DNA from: Bordetella parapertussis
Lineage (GTDB): Bacteria > Pseudomonadota > Gammaproteobacteria > Burkholderiales > Burkholderiaceae_D
Assembly: GCA_945866125.1 (NCBI GenBank)
Contig: CAMBFZ010000017.1
Location: forward strand, 23,682 to 87,681
Direction: 5' to 3'
Length of the DNA: 64,000 nt
The notes under the pieces were generated by a model. That model was not told the DNA's origin, ran no database searches, and saw only the letters and a list, made by a program, of their open reading frames with translations. The translations under genes and the position numbers were made by a program. Of this stretch, positions 28,039 to 38,448 are shown in pieces (position 1 is the stretch's first letter; every line of letters begins with the position of its first letter).

Positions 28039-31000
28039 TTAGGCCGCCTGGCCTTCGGCCGTCAGGCTCGCTGCGGACTCCATATCTACTGCCACGATGC
28101 GGGAGACGCCCTGCTCTTGCATCGTCACACCGATCAGCTGCTGGGCCATCTCCATGGCGATTTTGTTATGCGAGATAAACAAAAATTGCGTGTTGGCCGA
28201 CATGCGCTTAACGAGATTACAAAAGCGCTCCGTGTTGGCATCGTCAAGCGGTGCATCGACCTCATCAAGTAAACAAAACGGGGCCGGATTAAGCTGAAAA
28301 ATAGAAAACACCAGCGCGGTTGCCGTCAGCGCCTTCTCGCCACCCGAAAGCAAATGAATGGTCGCGTTTTTCTTCCCCGGCGGCTGGGCCATCACCTGCA
28401 CGCCCGAGTCCAGAATCTCTTCGCCCGTCATCACCAGCTTGGCATTGCCGCCACCGAACAGCACCGGAAACAGCTCACCAAAATGATGATTCACTTTATC
28501 AAAGGTGTCTTGCAGCAGGTCGCGCGTTTCTTTGTCGATTTTATGAATCGCATCTTCCAGCGTGGTGATGGCTTCCATCAAATCGGCATTTTGCGCATCC
28601 AGGAAATTCTTGCGCTCGGACGCTTGGGCCAGCTCATCCAGCGCCGCCAGATTGACCGCGCCGAGTGACGCAATCGCATTGGTCAGGCGCGTCACCTCAC
28701 CCTGCAGCCAGGAAGGCCGCACATCGCCGGTCAGCTTTTCTGCCAGCACCACCTCGTCAGCCTGTGCCTCCGTCAATTGCTGTGCATACTGTTCTTGATT
28801 GAGACGCGCAGCCTGCTCTTTAAGCTGAAACTCAACGATGCGGTCACGCATCGGCTGCAGACTCCGCTCGATGGCCAGCTTGGCTTCGTCCTGCCCACGC
28901 ATGTGCTGAGTGAGCTGGTCGAGTTCGTGACGGGCGTTGGCTAACGCCACCTCTTGTTCGCTGCGTTTTTCCAGCAAGGACTGCAAGCCGGCCTGCGCGG
29001 TCTGGTCGTCGAGTGTTTCGAGCTCCAGCTGACCCTGCTCCATGCTGGCAAAAAGCTGCGCTGATTGCTCCAGTGCGGTGGTGATATTGCGCTTGAGTTC
29101 TTCGATCCGATTCGCATGAGATTGCTGAGCAAATTGCGCTTGTTGCGCTGCGCGTTCGAGTTCACGCAACTGCTCGCGGGCCAGATTGAGCGCCTGTTCG
29201 CGCTCCAGATAGACCGTCTGCCCGTCTTCATGCCGCTCTTGCATCACCGCCAGCTCAGCGTCAAGCTGCTCAAACGCGGCTTCGGATTCGAGCTTGATCT
29301 GTTGCTGCTCCGCTTCCTGGGCCGCGATCTCACTGAGGTCGCTGGCGATTTGCATGCTGCGCTGGCTAAAGCGCTCCTGCACTTCGCTGAGCTTGAGAAT
29401 CTCCATCTGCAAACCATGCAGGCTTTGGGTCAATGCGGCGACTTGATGAGTCAATTCCTGCAGCCGCTGCGTGCCCTGGGTCAGCGCGCTATCCGCGCGC
29501 ACCGAACGCTGACGCGCCTCGTCGGCCAGCATCTGCTGAGCCCGCAACTGCCGCCCCAAATTATCAATCTCTTGCTGCCGCGCCAGCATGCCATCCTGCT
29601 CGGAGTCCGCGGCATAAAAACGCACCGACAGCTTGCCCACCAGATGCCCCTGACGGGTCACCAAACACGCACCGGCTGGTAATTTGCTACGGTCAGCAAA
29701 CGCGACTGCCGCATCATCGGCGACAAAAACATTGTGCAACCAGTCCTGCATCAGCGCCCGCAAGCCCGGGTCATTCAGCTGCATCAGCGACAACAGCGGC
29801 TTTAAGCCCGCGGGCGCAGGCTCACCACTACCGCTGGTGCCTGTAATTGAAAACAGCGACAACTTGGCCGGGGGCGCATCACTAAAAAACGCCTTGGCCC
29901 AATCTAAATTAGACACTTCGAGTGCACCGGTACGCTCACGCAAAACGGACTCCAGTGCCGTTTCCCAGCCCGCCTCAATATGCAGCTTTTGCCACAGGCG
30001 CGGTAAGCCACCGAGCTCATGCTTGCTGAGCCAGGGCGCAACTTTGCCTTCGGTCTGCACGCTTTCTTGCAATTGCTTCAATGCTGAGAGCCGCGCCTCA
30101 TATTGCGCATGACTAGCGCTCTCGCTATTAGACTGCTCTTGCGCCTCACGGCGCTCTTGTTCGAGCTGTGGCTGACGCTCGCGGGCAGCATCAAGATGGG
30201 CGCTCGCTTCGTCTAGCTGCGCCTGCTTTTCTTGCGCTTGCACGGTAAGGTTGGCCAGATGTGTGGTGTCCGGCAAGGACAAGCCGTTTTGCTCTTGGGC
30301 CAGACGCTCACGGCGCTGTAACAAACTGGCCAAAATATTGGACGCGTTACGCTGATGCGCCGATTCAAGTTCAATTTTTTGTTGTGCCTGCATGATGCGC
30401 GAGCGTGACTCGGTACTCGAGAGCTGCGCCGCGCGCCAACTTTCTTCCAAAGCCGGCAAGGCTTCCTGATGCCGTTGCGCCGACTCTTGCGATTCGGCCA
30501 CGCGCATCGCGTGTTCTTCGAGCTCAATGCCGGCCTGCGACAACTCGTCTTGAAACTGGGTGCTCTGACGCTGCCATTGCTCGCGCTGGACAGTCAGAGA
30601 ATTAAGCTGAGTTTGCAAGCGCGAGCGTGATTCAATCACAAACTTGATCTGCGCCTCTAAGCTGCCGATCTCGGAATTGGTCTGATACAACGCGCCCTGG
30701 GCACTGTGCATACGGTCGCCCGCGACATAGTGCGCCTGACGCTGATGCTCCAGCTCAGTCTCGACATGACGCAGCTTCGCGTTTTGTTCTTCGATATCGG
30801 TTTGCGCTTTTTCGATATCGCGGGCGAATTTTTCTTGCTCGACTTTCGCTTCGTTTTTACGCAGCAGCCACAGCAGTTTTTGCTTTTCTTCCTGATCAGC
30901 CTGCAAGCCATGGAATTTTTGCGCGACTTCAGCCTGCGCCTGCAGCTTCTCTAAGTTGGCGTTCAGCTCACGCAAAATATCGTCAACGCGCTGCAGATTT

Positions 31001-31566
31001 TCGCGCGTATCCTGCAGCCGATTTTCGGTCTCACGGCGGCGTTCTTTATATTTTGATACGCCCGCGGCTTCTTCGAGAAAAATCCGCAGCTCTTCAGGCC
31101 GCGCTTCAATGATGCGCGAAATCATGCCCTGACCAATGATCGCGTAGGCGCGAGGACCCAGGCCTGTACCCAGGAAAATGTCCTGAATATCACGCCGCCG
31201 TACCGTTTGATTATTGATGTAATAAGTCGAGGTGCCATCACGGGTCAGCGTGCGCTTGACCGCGATCTCGGCGTAGGTGCTCCATTGCCCTGACGCTTTG
31301 CCGTCAGCGTTATCAAACACCAGCTCAACGGACGATCGTCCCGCTGGTTTGCGCGTCGTGGTGCCATTAAAAATCACGTCTTGCATCGACTCACCGCGCA
31401 ACTCCGAGGCTTTGGATTCACCTAGCACCCAGCGCACAGCATCAATAATATTGGACTTACCACAACCGTTCGGGCCCACCACGCCAACGAGCTGGCCGGG
31501 CACCTGAAAATTAGTCGGGTCGACGAAGGACTTGAAGCCAGAAAGCTTGAGGGAAGTTAACCGCAC
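28039..31566 (-). CDS. smc: chromosome segregation ATPase SMC
   Basis: Large coiled-coil ATPase that organises and segregates the chromosome. The N-terminal Walker A is VVGPNGCGKSNIIDAVRW. Two long coiled coils flank a hinge near residues 510-650. The C-terminal ABC signature LLSGGEKALTATAL and Walker B FCLLDEVDAPLDD are intact. It has 1175 residues. It is divergent from dapC. Confidence 0.97.
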   Translation of the reverse strand: MRLTSLKLSGFKSFVDPTNFQVPGQLVGVVGPNGCGKSNIIDAVRWVLGESKASELRGESMQDVIFNGTTTRKPAGRSSVELVFDNADGKASGQWSTYAEIAVKRTLTRDGTSTYYINNQTVRRRDIQDIFLGTGLGPRAYAIIGQGMISRIIEARPEELRIFLEEAAGVSKYKERRRETENRLQDTRENLQRVDDILRELNANLEKLQAQAEVAQKFHGLQADQEEKQKLLWLLRKNEAKVEQEKFARDIEKAQTDIEEQNAKLRHVETELEHQRQAHYVAGDRMHSAQGALYQTNSEIGSLEAQIKFVIESRSRLQTQLNSLTVQREQWQRQSTQFQDELSQAGIELEEHAMRVAESQESAQRHQEALPALEESWRAAQLSSTESRSRIMQAQQKIELESAHQRNASNILASLLQRRERLAQEQNGLSLPDTTHLANLTVQAQEKQAQLDEASAHLDAARERQPQLEQERREAQEQSNSESASHAQYEARLSALKQLQESVQTEGKVAPWLSKHELGGLPRLWQKLHIEAGWETALESVLRERTGALEVSNLDWAKAFFSDAPPAKLSLFSITGTSGSGEPAPAGLKPLLSLMQLNDPGLRALMQDWLHNVFVADDAAVAFADRSKLPAGACLVTRQGHLVGKLSVRFYAADSEQDGMLARQQEIDNLGRQLRAQQMLADEARQRSVRADSALTQGTQRLQELTHQVAALTQSLHGLQMEILKLSEVQERFSQRSMQIASDLSEIAAQEAEQQQIKLESEAAFEQLDAELAVMQERHEDGQTVYLEREQALNLAREQLRELERAAQQAQFAQQSHANRIEELKRNITTALEQSAQLFASMEQGQLELETLDDQTAQAGLQSLLEKRSEQEVALANARHELDQLTQHMRGQDEAKLAIERSLQPMRDRIVEFQLKEQAARLNQEQYAQQLTEAQADEVVLAEKLTGDVRPSWLQGEVTRLTNAIASLGAVNLAALDELAQASERKNFLDAQNADLMEAITTLEDAIHKIDKETRDLLQDTFDKVNHHFGELFPVLFGGGNAKLVMTGEEILDSGVQVMAQPPGKKNATIHLLSGGEKALTATALVFSIFQLNPAPFCLLDEVDAPLDDANTERFCNLVKRMSANTQFLFISHNKIAMEMAQQLIGVTMQEQGVSRIVAVDMESAASLTAEGQAA

Positions 31567-31734
31567 GTTATAAACTTTTAAAACTTACAAAAAGAGAAAC
31601 CGGGCTCGCCATCAACCCGGGCACGCAAACAATCCGCGCATCATATCATTTGGCCGACGCCATTCTGGATACGAGAGAGGGGTCAATTCCGTGTTTTGTT
31701 CCGCCCGTCGGCGGCAGGCTCGGACACCGGACGG

Positions 31735-31795
31735 TATAATCCGGCAACTTCAGCTGCTCCCTTCCTGTTCCATCACCATGCCTAAACTCCTGTGA
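31735..31795 (+). promoter_or_regulatory. dapC promoter -10 and five-codon leader ORF
   Basis: A consensus TATAAT is at 31735-31740. A five-codon reading frame (Met-Pro-Lys-Leu-Leu-stop) starts at 31778, and its TGA (31793-31795) overlaps the dapC GTG start by two bases. Neither start has a clear ribosome site, so dapC translation may depend on the short leader. This is inference from position only. Confidence 0.4.
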
Positions 31796-33000
31796 ATCCG
31801 CTACTCGACAAGCTCCAGCCCTACCCGTTCGAAAAGCTGCGGCGCTTATTTGCCGACGTCACGCCTGACCGAGCCCACCGGCCGATCAGCCTGGGCATCG
31901 GTGAACCCAAGCACCCGACGCCGTTGTTTATTCAGCAGGCACTCGCCGATAATTTGGCCGGTTTGGCCAGCTATCCCACCACAGCCGGCAATGATGCGGT
32001 GCGCGAAGCGATCTGCCGCTGGCTTGAGCAGCGTTACCGCTTACCCAGCCTGGATCCAGCCAGTCAGGTCTTGCCGGTTAATGGATCGCGCGAGGCCTTG
32101 TTTGCCTTGGCGCAGGTCGTGATTGACCCAAACGCGCAGGCGATCGTGGTCTGTCCCAATCCGTTTTATCAAATTTACGAAGGCGCGGCTTTTCTGGCTG
32201 GTGCCGAGCCCTACTTTGTTAATTCGGATCCAGCCCGCAACTTTGCCCCGGATTTTGCCAGCGTACCCGAAGCCATCTGGCCACGCGTACAACTGCTCTA
32301 CATCTGCTCGCCGGGTAATCCGACTGGCGCAGTGCTGAATCTGGATGATTGGCGCGAGCTCTTTGCCTTATCGGACCGGCATGGTTTTGTCATTGCCGCG
32401 GACGAATGTTATTCCGAGATTTACTTTGGCAGCGAGCGTCCGCTCGGAGCAATGGAAGCGGCACATAAGCTCGGCCGCAAGCACTATGAAAAACTGATTG
32501 CGTTTTCCAGCTTATCCAAACGCTCCAATGTGCCCGGCATGCGCTCAGGCTTTGTCGCCGGTGATGCCCGTATCTTGCAAAAATTTCTGCTCTATCGCAC
32601 CTATCATGGCAGCGCAATGAGCCCATCGATTCAGGCCGCATCAGTCGCTGCCTGGAACGACGAAGCCCATGTCGCTGAAAACCGGGCCAAGTACCTGCGC
32701 AAATTTGATCAGGTCACGCCGATGCTTGCCGAGGTGCTTGACGTCGCACGACCTGACGCTGGTTTTTATCTGTGGGCCAAGGTCGACAAACTTGTCACCA
32801 TCAGCGACACCGAATTCGCGCGCCGGCTCTACGCCGAATATAATGTCACCGTTTTACCGGGCAGCTATGTCGCGCGCGACGCCCATGGCATTAATCCGGG
32901 CGCCAATCGCATCCGAATGGCGCTCGTAGCCGAAGTCGATGAATGCGTCGAAGCTGCGCGCCGTATTGTCGAATTCACCCGCAACCTGGCCGCCTCCTGA
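31792..33000 (+). CDS. dapC: succinyldiaminopimelate transaminase
   Basis: PLP enzyme of the lysine/meso-diaminopimelate pathway. It is a class I/II aminotransferase with ICSPGNPTGAVLNLDDW, the PLP-contact segment AADECYSEIYF, and the Schiff-base Lys in FSSLSKRSNVPGMRSG. The GTG start gives MNPLLDKLQPYPFEKL, which agrees with the family N terminus as I recall it. It has 402 residues. It is followed by dapD and dapE, which catalyse the flanking steps. Confidence 0.92.
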   Translation: MNPLLDKLQPYPFEKLRRLFADVTPDRAHRPISLGIGEPKHPTPLFIQQALADNLAGLASYPTTAGNDAVREAICRWLEQRYRLPSLDPASQVLPVNGSREALFALAQVVIDPNAQAIVVCPNPFYQIYEGAAFLAGAEPYFVNSDPARNFAPDFASVPEAIWPRVQLLYICSPGNPTGAVLNLDDWRELFALSDRHGFVIAADECYSEIYFGSERPLGAMEAAHKLGRKHYEKLIAFSSLSKRSNVPGMRSGFVAGDARILQKFLLYRTYHGSAMSPSIQAASVAAWNDEAHVAENRAKYLRKFDQVTPMLAEVLDVARPDAGFYLWAKVDKLVTISDTEFARRLYAEYNVTVLPGSYVARDAHGINPGANRIRMALVAEVDECVEAARRIVEFTRNLAAS

Positions 33001-33028
33001 ATTTTTATTTTTACTGAAAACGTCCGCT

Positions 33029-33853
33029 ATGACCCAACAACTACAAAGCATCATCGACAACGCGTGGGAAGAACGCACCAGCTTCTCGCCAAAATCCGCT
33101 CCCGCTGACGTGCGTAACGCCGTCGCCGCTGTGCTTGAGCAACTCAATCAAGGCAGCCTGCGCGTGGCGCAAAAAGACAGCGGCAGCTGGGTCGTTAACC
33201 AGTGGGTCAAAAAAGCAGTGCTTCTGTCTTTCCGACTCGAAGACAACCTGCCGATGCCGTCCGGCGAACACATGCAGTTCTACGACAAAGTCCCAACCAA
33301 ATTTGCGAATTACACCGCCGAAGATTTTGCCAAAGGCGGCTTCCGCGTGGTACCACCCGCCGTCGCGCGCCGCGGCAGCTTCATCGGCAAAAACGTCGTA
33401 CTGATGCCGTCATATGTCAACATCGGCGCCTACGTGGACGAAGGCACCATGGTCGATACCTGGGCCACCGTCGGTTCATGCGCACAAATCGGCAAAAACG
33501 TGCACCTCTCTGGTGGCGTTGGTATTGGTGGCGTGTTGGAGCCGATGCAGGCCAACCCCACCATCATCGAAGATAACTGCTTCATCGGCGCGCGCTCCGA
33601 AGTCGTCGAAGGCGTCATCGTCGAAGAAAACTCGGTCATCTCAATGGGCGTCTACATCGGCCAATCCACCAAGATCTATGATCGCGCCACCGGCGAAGTC
33701 AGCTACGGCCGCATCCCTGCGGGTTCCGTTGTGGTGTCCGGCAATCTGCCTTCGGCCGATGGCAAATACAGTCTCTACTGTGCCGTCATCGTCAAACGAG
33801 TCGACGCACAGACGCGCGCCAAAACCGCGATCAATGAATTGCTGCGTGACTAA
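33029..33853 (+). CDS. dapD: tetrahydrodipicolinate N-succinyltransferase
   Basis: Adds succinyl to tetrahydrodipicolinate, the step before DapC. It is a left-handed beta-helix of hexapeptide repeats with VMPSYVNIGAYVDEGTMVD and VHLSGGVGIGGVLEP. The ATG at 33029 (MTQQLQSIIDNAWEER) gives 274 residues, the family length; a longer frame overlaps dapC. Clearly one operon with dapC. Confidence 0.97.
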   Translation: MTQQLQSIIDNAWEERTSFSPKSAPADVRNAVAAVLEQLNQGSLRVAQKDSGSWVVNQWVKKAVLLSFRLEDNLPMPSGEHMQFYDKVPTKFANYTAEDFAKGGFRVVPPAVARRGSFIGKNVVLMPSYVNIGAYVDEGTMVDTWATVGSCAQIGKNVHLSGGVGIGGVLEPMQANPTIIEDNCFIGARSEVVEGVIVEENSVISMGVYIGQSTKIYDRATGEVSYGRIPAGSVVVSGNLPSADGKYSLYCAVIVKRVDAQTRAKTAINELLRD

Positions 33854-33920
33854 GCAACCCCAAGCCTAACCCCACGCCCCGGCCAAGGCCGGGGGCCCGT
33901 GTCCTCTGCCACATTTCATC

Positions 33921-34277
33921 ATGTCCGTTATTCTCTTTGGCATTCCCAATTGCGACAGCGTCAAAAAAGCACGCGACTGGCTCGCCGAGCACGGCTGTGC
34001 CTATCAATTTCACGATTTCAAAAAAGACGGTCTCACGCACCAACAGATCACGCACTGGCTGCAAGCGGTACCCTGGGACGTGCTGATCAATAAAAAAGGC
34101 CTGACCTGGCGCAATCTGCCCGACGCAAAAAAAATCGCAGTGGTAGATGCAGCAAGCGCGACCGCGCTGATGCTGGAATCGAGTAGCGTCATCAAGCGTC
34201 CTGTACTGTGCACTCCGCAGAGCGTATTAGTCGGCTTCAGTGCCGATCTCTATCAACAACAATTGAAAGTCGCGTAA
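33921..34277 (+). CDS. ArsC/Spx-family (YffB-like) thioredoxin-fold protein
   Basis: Small thioredoxin-fold protein of the arsenate reductase/Spx superfamily. The N terminus VILFGIPNCDSVKKARDWL holds the single catalytic-type Cys. INKKGLTWRNLPDA and the C-terminal SVIKRPVLC match YffB proteins. It has 118 residues. It lies between dapD and dapE, and its stop overlaps the dapE start by one base. YffB-like proteins often accompany dapE; the substrate is not established. Confidence 0.85.
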   Translation: MSVILFGIPNCDSVKKARDWLAEHGCAYQFHDFKKDGLTHQQITHWLQAVPWDVLINKKGLTWRNLPDAKKIAVVDAASATALMLESSSVIKRPVLCTPQSVLVGFSADLYQQQLKVA

Positions 34278-35407
34278 TGAGCAAGACGCTGGCCCTGACC
34301 GAAGAACTGATCTCGCTCTCATCGGTGACCCCCGAAGACAAAGGCTGCCAGCAGCGCATGGCCGAGCTGCTCACGCCGTTAGGCTTTGTCTGCGAATCAA
34401 TCCAGTCAGGCGCCGTCACCAACCTGTGGGCGCGTCGCGGTAGCGCGCAACCTCTCTTGGTCTTCGCTGGCCATACCGACGTCGTGCCAACTGGCCCGCT
34501 CGAAAAATGGACTTCCGATCCCTTTAAGCCAACCCACCGCGACGGCAAACTCTACGGACGCGGCGCAGCCGACATGAAAACCTCGCTGGCGGCCATGATT
34601 GTGGCAACCGAAGAATTCGTCGCCGCTCACCCCGATCATCCAGGCTCCATCGGATTTTTAATCACCAGCGACGAAGAAGGCCCGGCCACTGATGGCACCG
34701 TCATCGTCTGCAATCAATTAACAGCACGCGGCGAACAGCTCGACTACTGCATCGTTGGCGAGCCGACCTCAGTCAAACAGATCGGCGACATGATCAAAAA
34801 CGGTCGTCGCGGCACCATGTCAGGCAAGCTCATCATCAAAGGATTGCAGGGCCATATCGCGTACCCGCACATGGCCAAAAATCCGATTCATCTCGCCATG
34901 CCCGCCTTGGCCGCACTCGCCATCGAAAAATGGGATGAAGGCAACGACTACTACGCACCCACCTCATGGCAGATGTCCAATATTCATGCCGGCACCGGCG
35001 CCTCGAACGTGATTCCGGGCGAATGCGTGGTGGATTTTAATTTTCGCTTTTCCACCGCCAGCACCGTTGAAGGACTGCAGCGACGCGTCACTGCGCTGCT
35101 CGACCAGCACGGCCTCAACTATGACCTGCGTTGGACAGTCGGCGGCTTGCCTTTCCTGACGCCACGCGGTGAACTGAGCACCGCGCTATCTGCCGCGATT
35201 CACAGCGAGACCGGCATCACCACCGAGCTCTCCACCGCCGGCGGCACCTCAGATGGGCGCTTCATTGCGCAGATCTGTCCGCAGGTGATTGAATTTGGCC
35301 CGACCAATGCCAGCATTCACCAAATCGACGAACACATTGCGGTGGCTGAAATTGACCCCCTCAAAAACATCTATCGCCGCACCATGGAAAACCTGCTGTT
35401 GTCATGA
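34277..35407 (+). CDS. dapE: succinyl-diaminopimelate desuccinylase
   Basis: Dizinc hydrolase that releases succinate to give LL-diaminopimelate. Metal and catalytic motifs: LVFAGHTDVVPTGP (His, Asp), GRGAADMKTSLAAM (Asp), ITSDEEGPATDGT (catalytic Glu) and IVGEPTS. The ATG at 34277 gives 376 residues. It overlaps the gene before it by one base and prmB by four. Confidence 0.97.
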   Translation: MSKTLALTEELISLSSVTPEDKGCQQRMAELLTPLGFVCESIQSGAVTNLWARRGSAQPLLVFAGHTDVVPTGPLEKWTSDPFKPTHRDGKLYGRGAADMKTSLAAMIVATEEFVAAHPDHPGSIGFLITSDEEGPATDGTVIVCNQLTARGEQLDYCIVGEPTSVKQIGDMIKNGRRGTMSGKLIIKGLQGHIAYPHMAKNPIHLAMPALAALAIEKWDEGNDYYAPTSWQMSNIHAGTGASNVIPGECVVDFNFRFSTASTVEGLQRRVTALLDQHGLNYDLRWTVGGLPFLTPRGELSTALSAAIHSETGITTELSTAGGTSDGRFIAQICPQVIEFGPTNASIHQIDEHIAVAEIDPLKNIYRRTMENLLLS

Positions 35408-36282
35408 ACACCCCCTACACCACGCTGCGCGATCTGCTGCGCCATGCAGTTACCCGCTTTAATACCGAACAATTATTTTTCGGGCACGGCAGCAGCAATG
35501 CCTTTGACGAAGCCGCTTATCTCTTGCTGCATACCCTCAAGCTTCCGCTCGACAAGCTCGAGCCTTTTCTGGATGCGCACTTGCTACCGAAAGAAATCGA
35601 CGCGCTACTGGCCATCATTGAGCGACGCGCCGTCGAGCGCGTGCCGGCGTCCTATCTGACCCAGGAAGCCTGGCTCGGTGACTACCGTTTTTACGTCGAC
35701 GAGCGCGTGATTGTGCCGCGTTCTTTTATTGCTGAATTAATCCCCGATCAGTTTTCACCGTGGGTGCAAGACCCGTTTGCGGTGCATCATATTCTAGAAC
35801 TCTGTACCGGCTCCGGCTGTCTGGCGATTTTGCTTGCTGACGCATTTCCCAATGCGCAGCTTGATGCAGTCGATCTGTCGGCAGACGCGCTCGCTGTCGC
35901 GCGTCGTAATGTCGACGACTATGCGCTACAGGATCGCGTACACCTGATCGAATCAGATTTATATTCCCAACTGCCTGCCAAAAAATACGACCTCATCATC
36001 AGCAACCCGCCTTACGTTAACAGCAGCTCCATGCAAACACTACCGCGTGAGTATCAGCGTGAACCGCAGATGGCACTCGATGGTGGCGCCGACGGCATGG
36101 ATCTGGTGCGGCGCATTGTGGCCGGCGCCAAAGAACGCTTGAGCCAAAATGGCGTGCTGGTCGTTGAAATCGGCAACGAGTACGCTTATGCCGAAGCAGC
36201 GTTTGGCAAACACGAACTCACCTGGCTCAGCACCAGCGCCGGTGATGAAGCCGTGTTTTTGCTCAACGCTGCACAGCTTTGA
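35404..36282 (+). CDS. prmB: ribosomal protein L3 glutamine methyltransferase
   Basis: SAM-dependent enzyme that methylates a Gln of ribosomal protein L3. The SAM fold has ILELCTGSGCLAILLADA, and the catalytic motif is IISNPPYVNSSSM. The downstream LPREYQREPQMALDGG separates PrmB from the release-factor enzyme PrmC. It has 292 residues. It ends the dap operon. Confidence 0.93.
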   Translation: MNTPYTTLRDLLRHAVTRFNTEQLFFGHGSSNAFDEAAYLLLHTLKLPLDKLEPFLDAHLLPKEIDALLAIIERRAVERVPASYLTQEAWLGDYRFYVDERVIVPRSFIAELIPDQFSPWVQDPFAVHHILELCTGSGCLAILLADAFPNAQLDAVDLSADALAVARRNVDDYALQDRVHLIESDLYSQLPAKKYDLIISNPPYVNSSSMQTLPREYQREPQMALDGGADGMDLVRRIVAGAKERLSQNGVLVVEIGNEYAYAEAAFGKHELTWLSTSAGDEAVFLLNAAQL

Positions 36283-36504
36283 AACTTGTTCTTATTTAAT
36301 GAATGACACGGGATCCTTGCTGCTGCGCTGTGGCGAACGCAGAGGGATCATTTTTTCAGTGACACCAGCGAGCGCAGCAGTCTCCCGTCTGTGCTGACGC
36401 AAGCGTTGATTTTTTGGCGCTAGCGCCGCGCATCGGAACGGCGCGACTTTGTACATCGTCTTGAAAAAAATTTCCGTAAGCCCTAACCGTTACCCTTCCC
36501 CCTT

Positions 36505-38415
36505 ATGATCCGCCTGCAACAATTAAGTCTCATGCGCGGCACCAAGCCGCTGTTTGAAAACACCGATCTCACCCTCAACCCGGGCGACAAAATCGGTCTG
36601 GTCGGCCCCAACGGCGCGGGCAAATCCACCTTGTTTGGCATGCTGCGCGACGAGTTGCATCCAGATCAGGGTAGCATCGATTTTCCGCGCAACTGGCGCA
36701 TGGCCTACGTGGCACAAGAGACCCCTGCGCTGGAGCGCGAAGCCATCGAATACGCGATTGACGGCGACGCCACCCTGCGCCAGCTTGAGCAAGAATTAGC
36801 CAAGACTGAAGCGCAAGAAGACCAGGACGCAGCTGGCCATCGCATCGGTGAGCTCTACGGTTTGCTGGCCGACGCCGATGCTTACACGGTGCGCTCGCGC
36901 GGCGAACAATTACTCGCCGGTCTAGGCTTCTCGCAAGAGCAAATGACCCAACCAGTGTCGAGCTTCTCGGGCGGCTGGCGGATGCGTTTAAATCTTGCGC
37001 AGGCCCTGATGTGCCCCTCAGACTTACTACTACTTGATGAACCCACCAACCACCTCGACCTAGACGCCATCATCTGGCTGGAAGATTGGTTAAAGCGCTA
37101 TGCCGGCACCCTGATCGTCATCTCGCATGATCGCGATTTCCTCGATGGCGTCGTCAACGTAATCGTGCACATCGACGAGCGCAAATTCAAACGCTACTCG
37201 GGCAATTATTCATCCTTCGAACGGCAACGCGCGGCGCAGCTGATCTTAGCTCAGGGCATGCTCGAAAAGCAGCAACGTAAGCAGGCGCATCTGCAAACCT
37301 ATATCGACCGTTTCAAAGCCCAAGCCTCCAAAGCCAAGCAAGCACAAAGCCGTATCAAAGCCCTCGCGCGCATGGAAGAGCTGGCTCCCTTACGCGCTGC
37401 CGCAGAGTTTTCATTTGAATTTCGCGAGCCGCTGCGTGCCCCCAATCCTTTACTAACGTTGGACGAGGTAGCCATTGGCTATCGCAGCGACGAAGGTCAG
37501 GAAAAAGAGATCGCCTCCGGCATTAATTTTTCGCTCCAAAGCGGGCAGCGGATTGGCCTGTTGGGTGTCAACGGCGCCGGCAAATCCACGTTTATTAAAA
37601 CCATCGCCGGCGAGCTGCAGGCTTTGCACGGTGTCGCCAATTTCGGTAAAGGGCTCGTCATCGGTTACTTCGCCCAGCATCAGCTAGAAATGCTGCGTCA
37701 TGACGAGTCGCCGCTTTGGCATCTGGGTCGGATCGCACCGACTGTACGGGAGCAGGAACTGCGTAATTTTTTGGGCAGCTTCAACTTCCCCGGCAACATG
37801 GTCACCAGCCCCATCCGGCCTTTTTCCGGCGGCGAAAAAGCGCGACTGGCGTTGGCGCTCATCGTCTGGCAGCGGCCTAACCTACTGCTGCTTGATGAAC
37901 CAACCAACCACCTTGATCTCGAAACCCGCGAAGCCCTAACCGATGCGCTAGCGCAGTTTGACGGCACCCTCATGCTGGTGTCCCACGACCGGCATTTACT
38001 ACGCGCCACCACCGATCAGTTTCTCATTGTGGCCGATGGTGCCCTTACGCCATTTGACGGCGACCTGGATGATTATCGGGACTGGCTGTTTAAAACAAAA
38101 CTGGCTGCGAAAAATCAGGCGATGTCCGAGCCCGCACCGGTGCCCGTTGCCATCGTCGCGCCGGTGGCCGTAGTCAAAGCCTCGGGTAATAAAAGCAAAA
38201 ATATCGCCACCCATATAAAGCGTATTGAAGAGCAGATGGCCACGCTGCAGGCACAAAAACTATCACTCGACACCAAATTGGCTGAACCAACGCTCTATGA
38301 GTCCAGCCAAATGGCTGCGCTCAAAACCCTGCTTGAAGAACAAGCCACGTGCACCCGCGAACTTGCCGCGCTTGAAATTGACTGGCTCGAACAACAAGAG
38401 GCACTCGAATCTTAA
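36505..38415 (+). CDS. ABC-F family ATPase (YheS-like)
   Basis: Soluble tandem ABC ATPase of the translation-associated ABC-F group. Two Walker A motifs (VGPNGAGKSTLFGML and GVNGAGKSTFIKTIAG) and two signatures (SFSGGWRMRLNLAQAL and PFSGGEKARLALAL) are intact. The linker between them is rich in Lys and Gln, and the C terminus is a charged coiled coil. It has 636 residues, the length I recall for YheS. There are no membrane segments. Its exact ribosomal role is not known. Confidence 0.9.
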   Translation: MIRLQQLSLMRGTKPLFENTDLTLNPGDKIGLVGPNGAGKSTLFGMLRDELHPDQGSIDFPRNWRMAYVAQETPALEREAIEYAIDGDATLRQLEQELAKTEAQEDQDAAGHRIGELYGLLADADAYTVRSRGEQLLAGLGFSQEQMTQPVSSFSGGWRMRLNLAQALMCPSDLLLLDEPTNHLDLDAIIWLEDWLKRYAGTLIVISHDRDFLDGVVNVIVHIDERKFKRYSGNYSSFERQRAAQLILAQGMLEKQQRKQAHLQTYIDRFKAQASKAKQAQSRIKALARMEELAPLRAAAEFSFEFREPLRAPNPLLTLDEVAIGYRSDEGQEKEIASGINFSLQSGQRIGLLGVNGAGKSTFIKTIAGELQALHGVANFGKGLVIGYFAQHQLEMLRHDESPLWHLGRIAPTVREQELRNFLGSFNFPGNMVTSPIRPFSGGEKARLALALIVWQRPNLLLLDEPTNHLDLETREALTDALAQFDGTLMLVSHDRHLLRATTDQFLIVADGALTPFDGDLDDYRDWLFKTKLAAKNQAMSEPAPVPVAIVAPVAVVKASGNKSKNIATHIKRIEEQMATLQAQKLSLDTKLAEPTLYESSQMAALKTLLEEQATCTRELAALEIDWLEQQEALES

Positions 38416-38448
38416 GCGGCGTTTACCCTGCATCGTCGGAGACACAGC

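Noticed and set aside
36416..36427. Palindrome GGCGCTAGCGCC between prmB and the ABC-F gene
   Set aside because: The T-run lies before it on the plus strand and so suits neither strand as a terminator; too short to call an operator alone.
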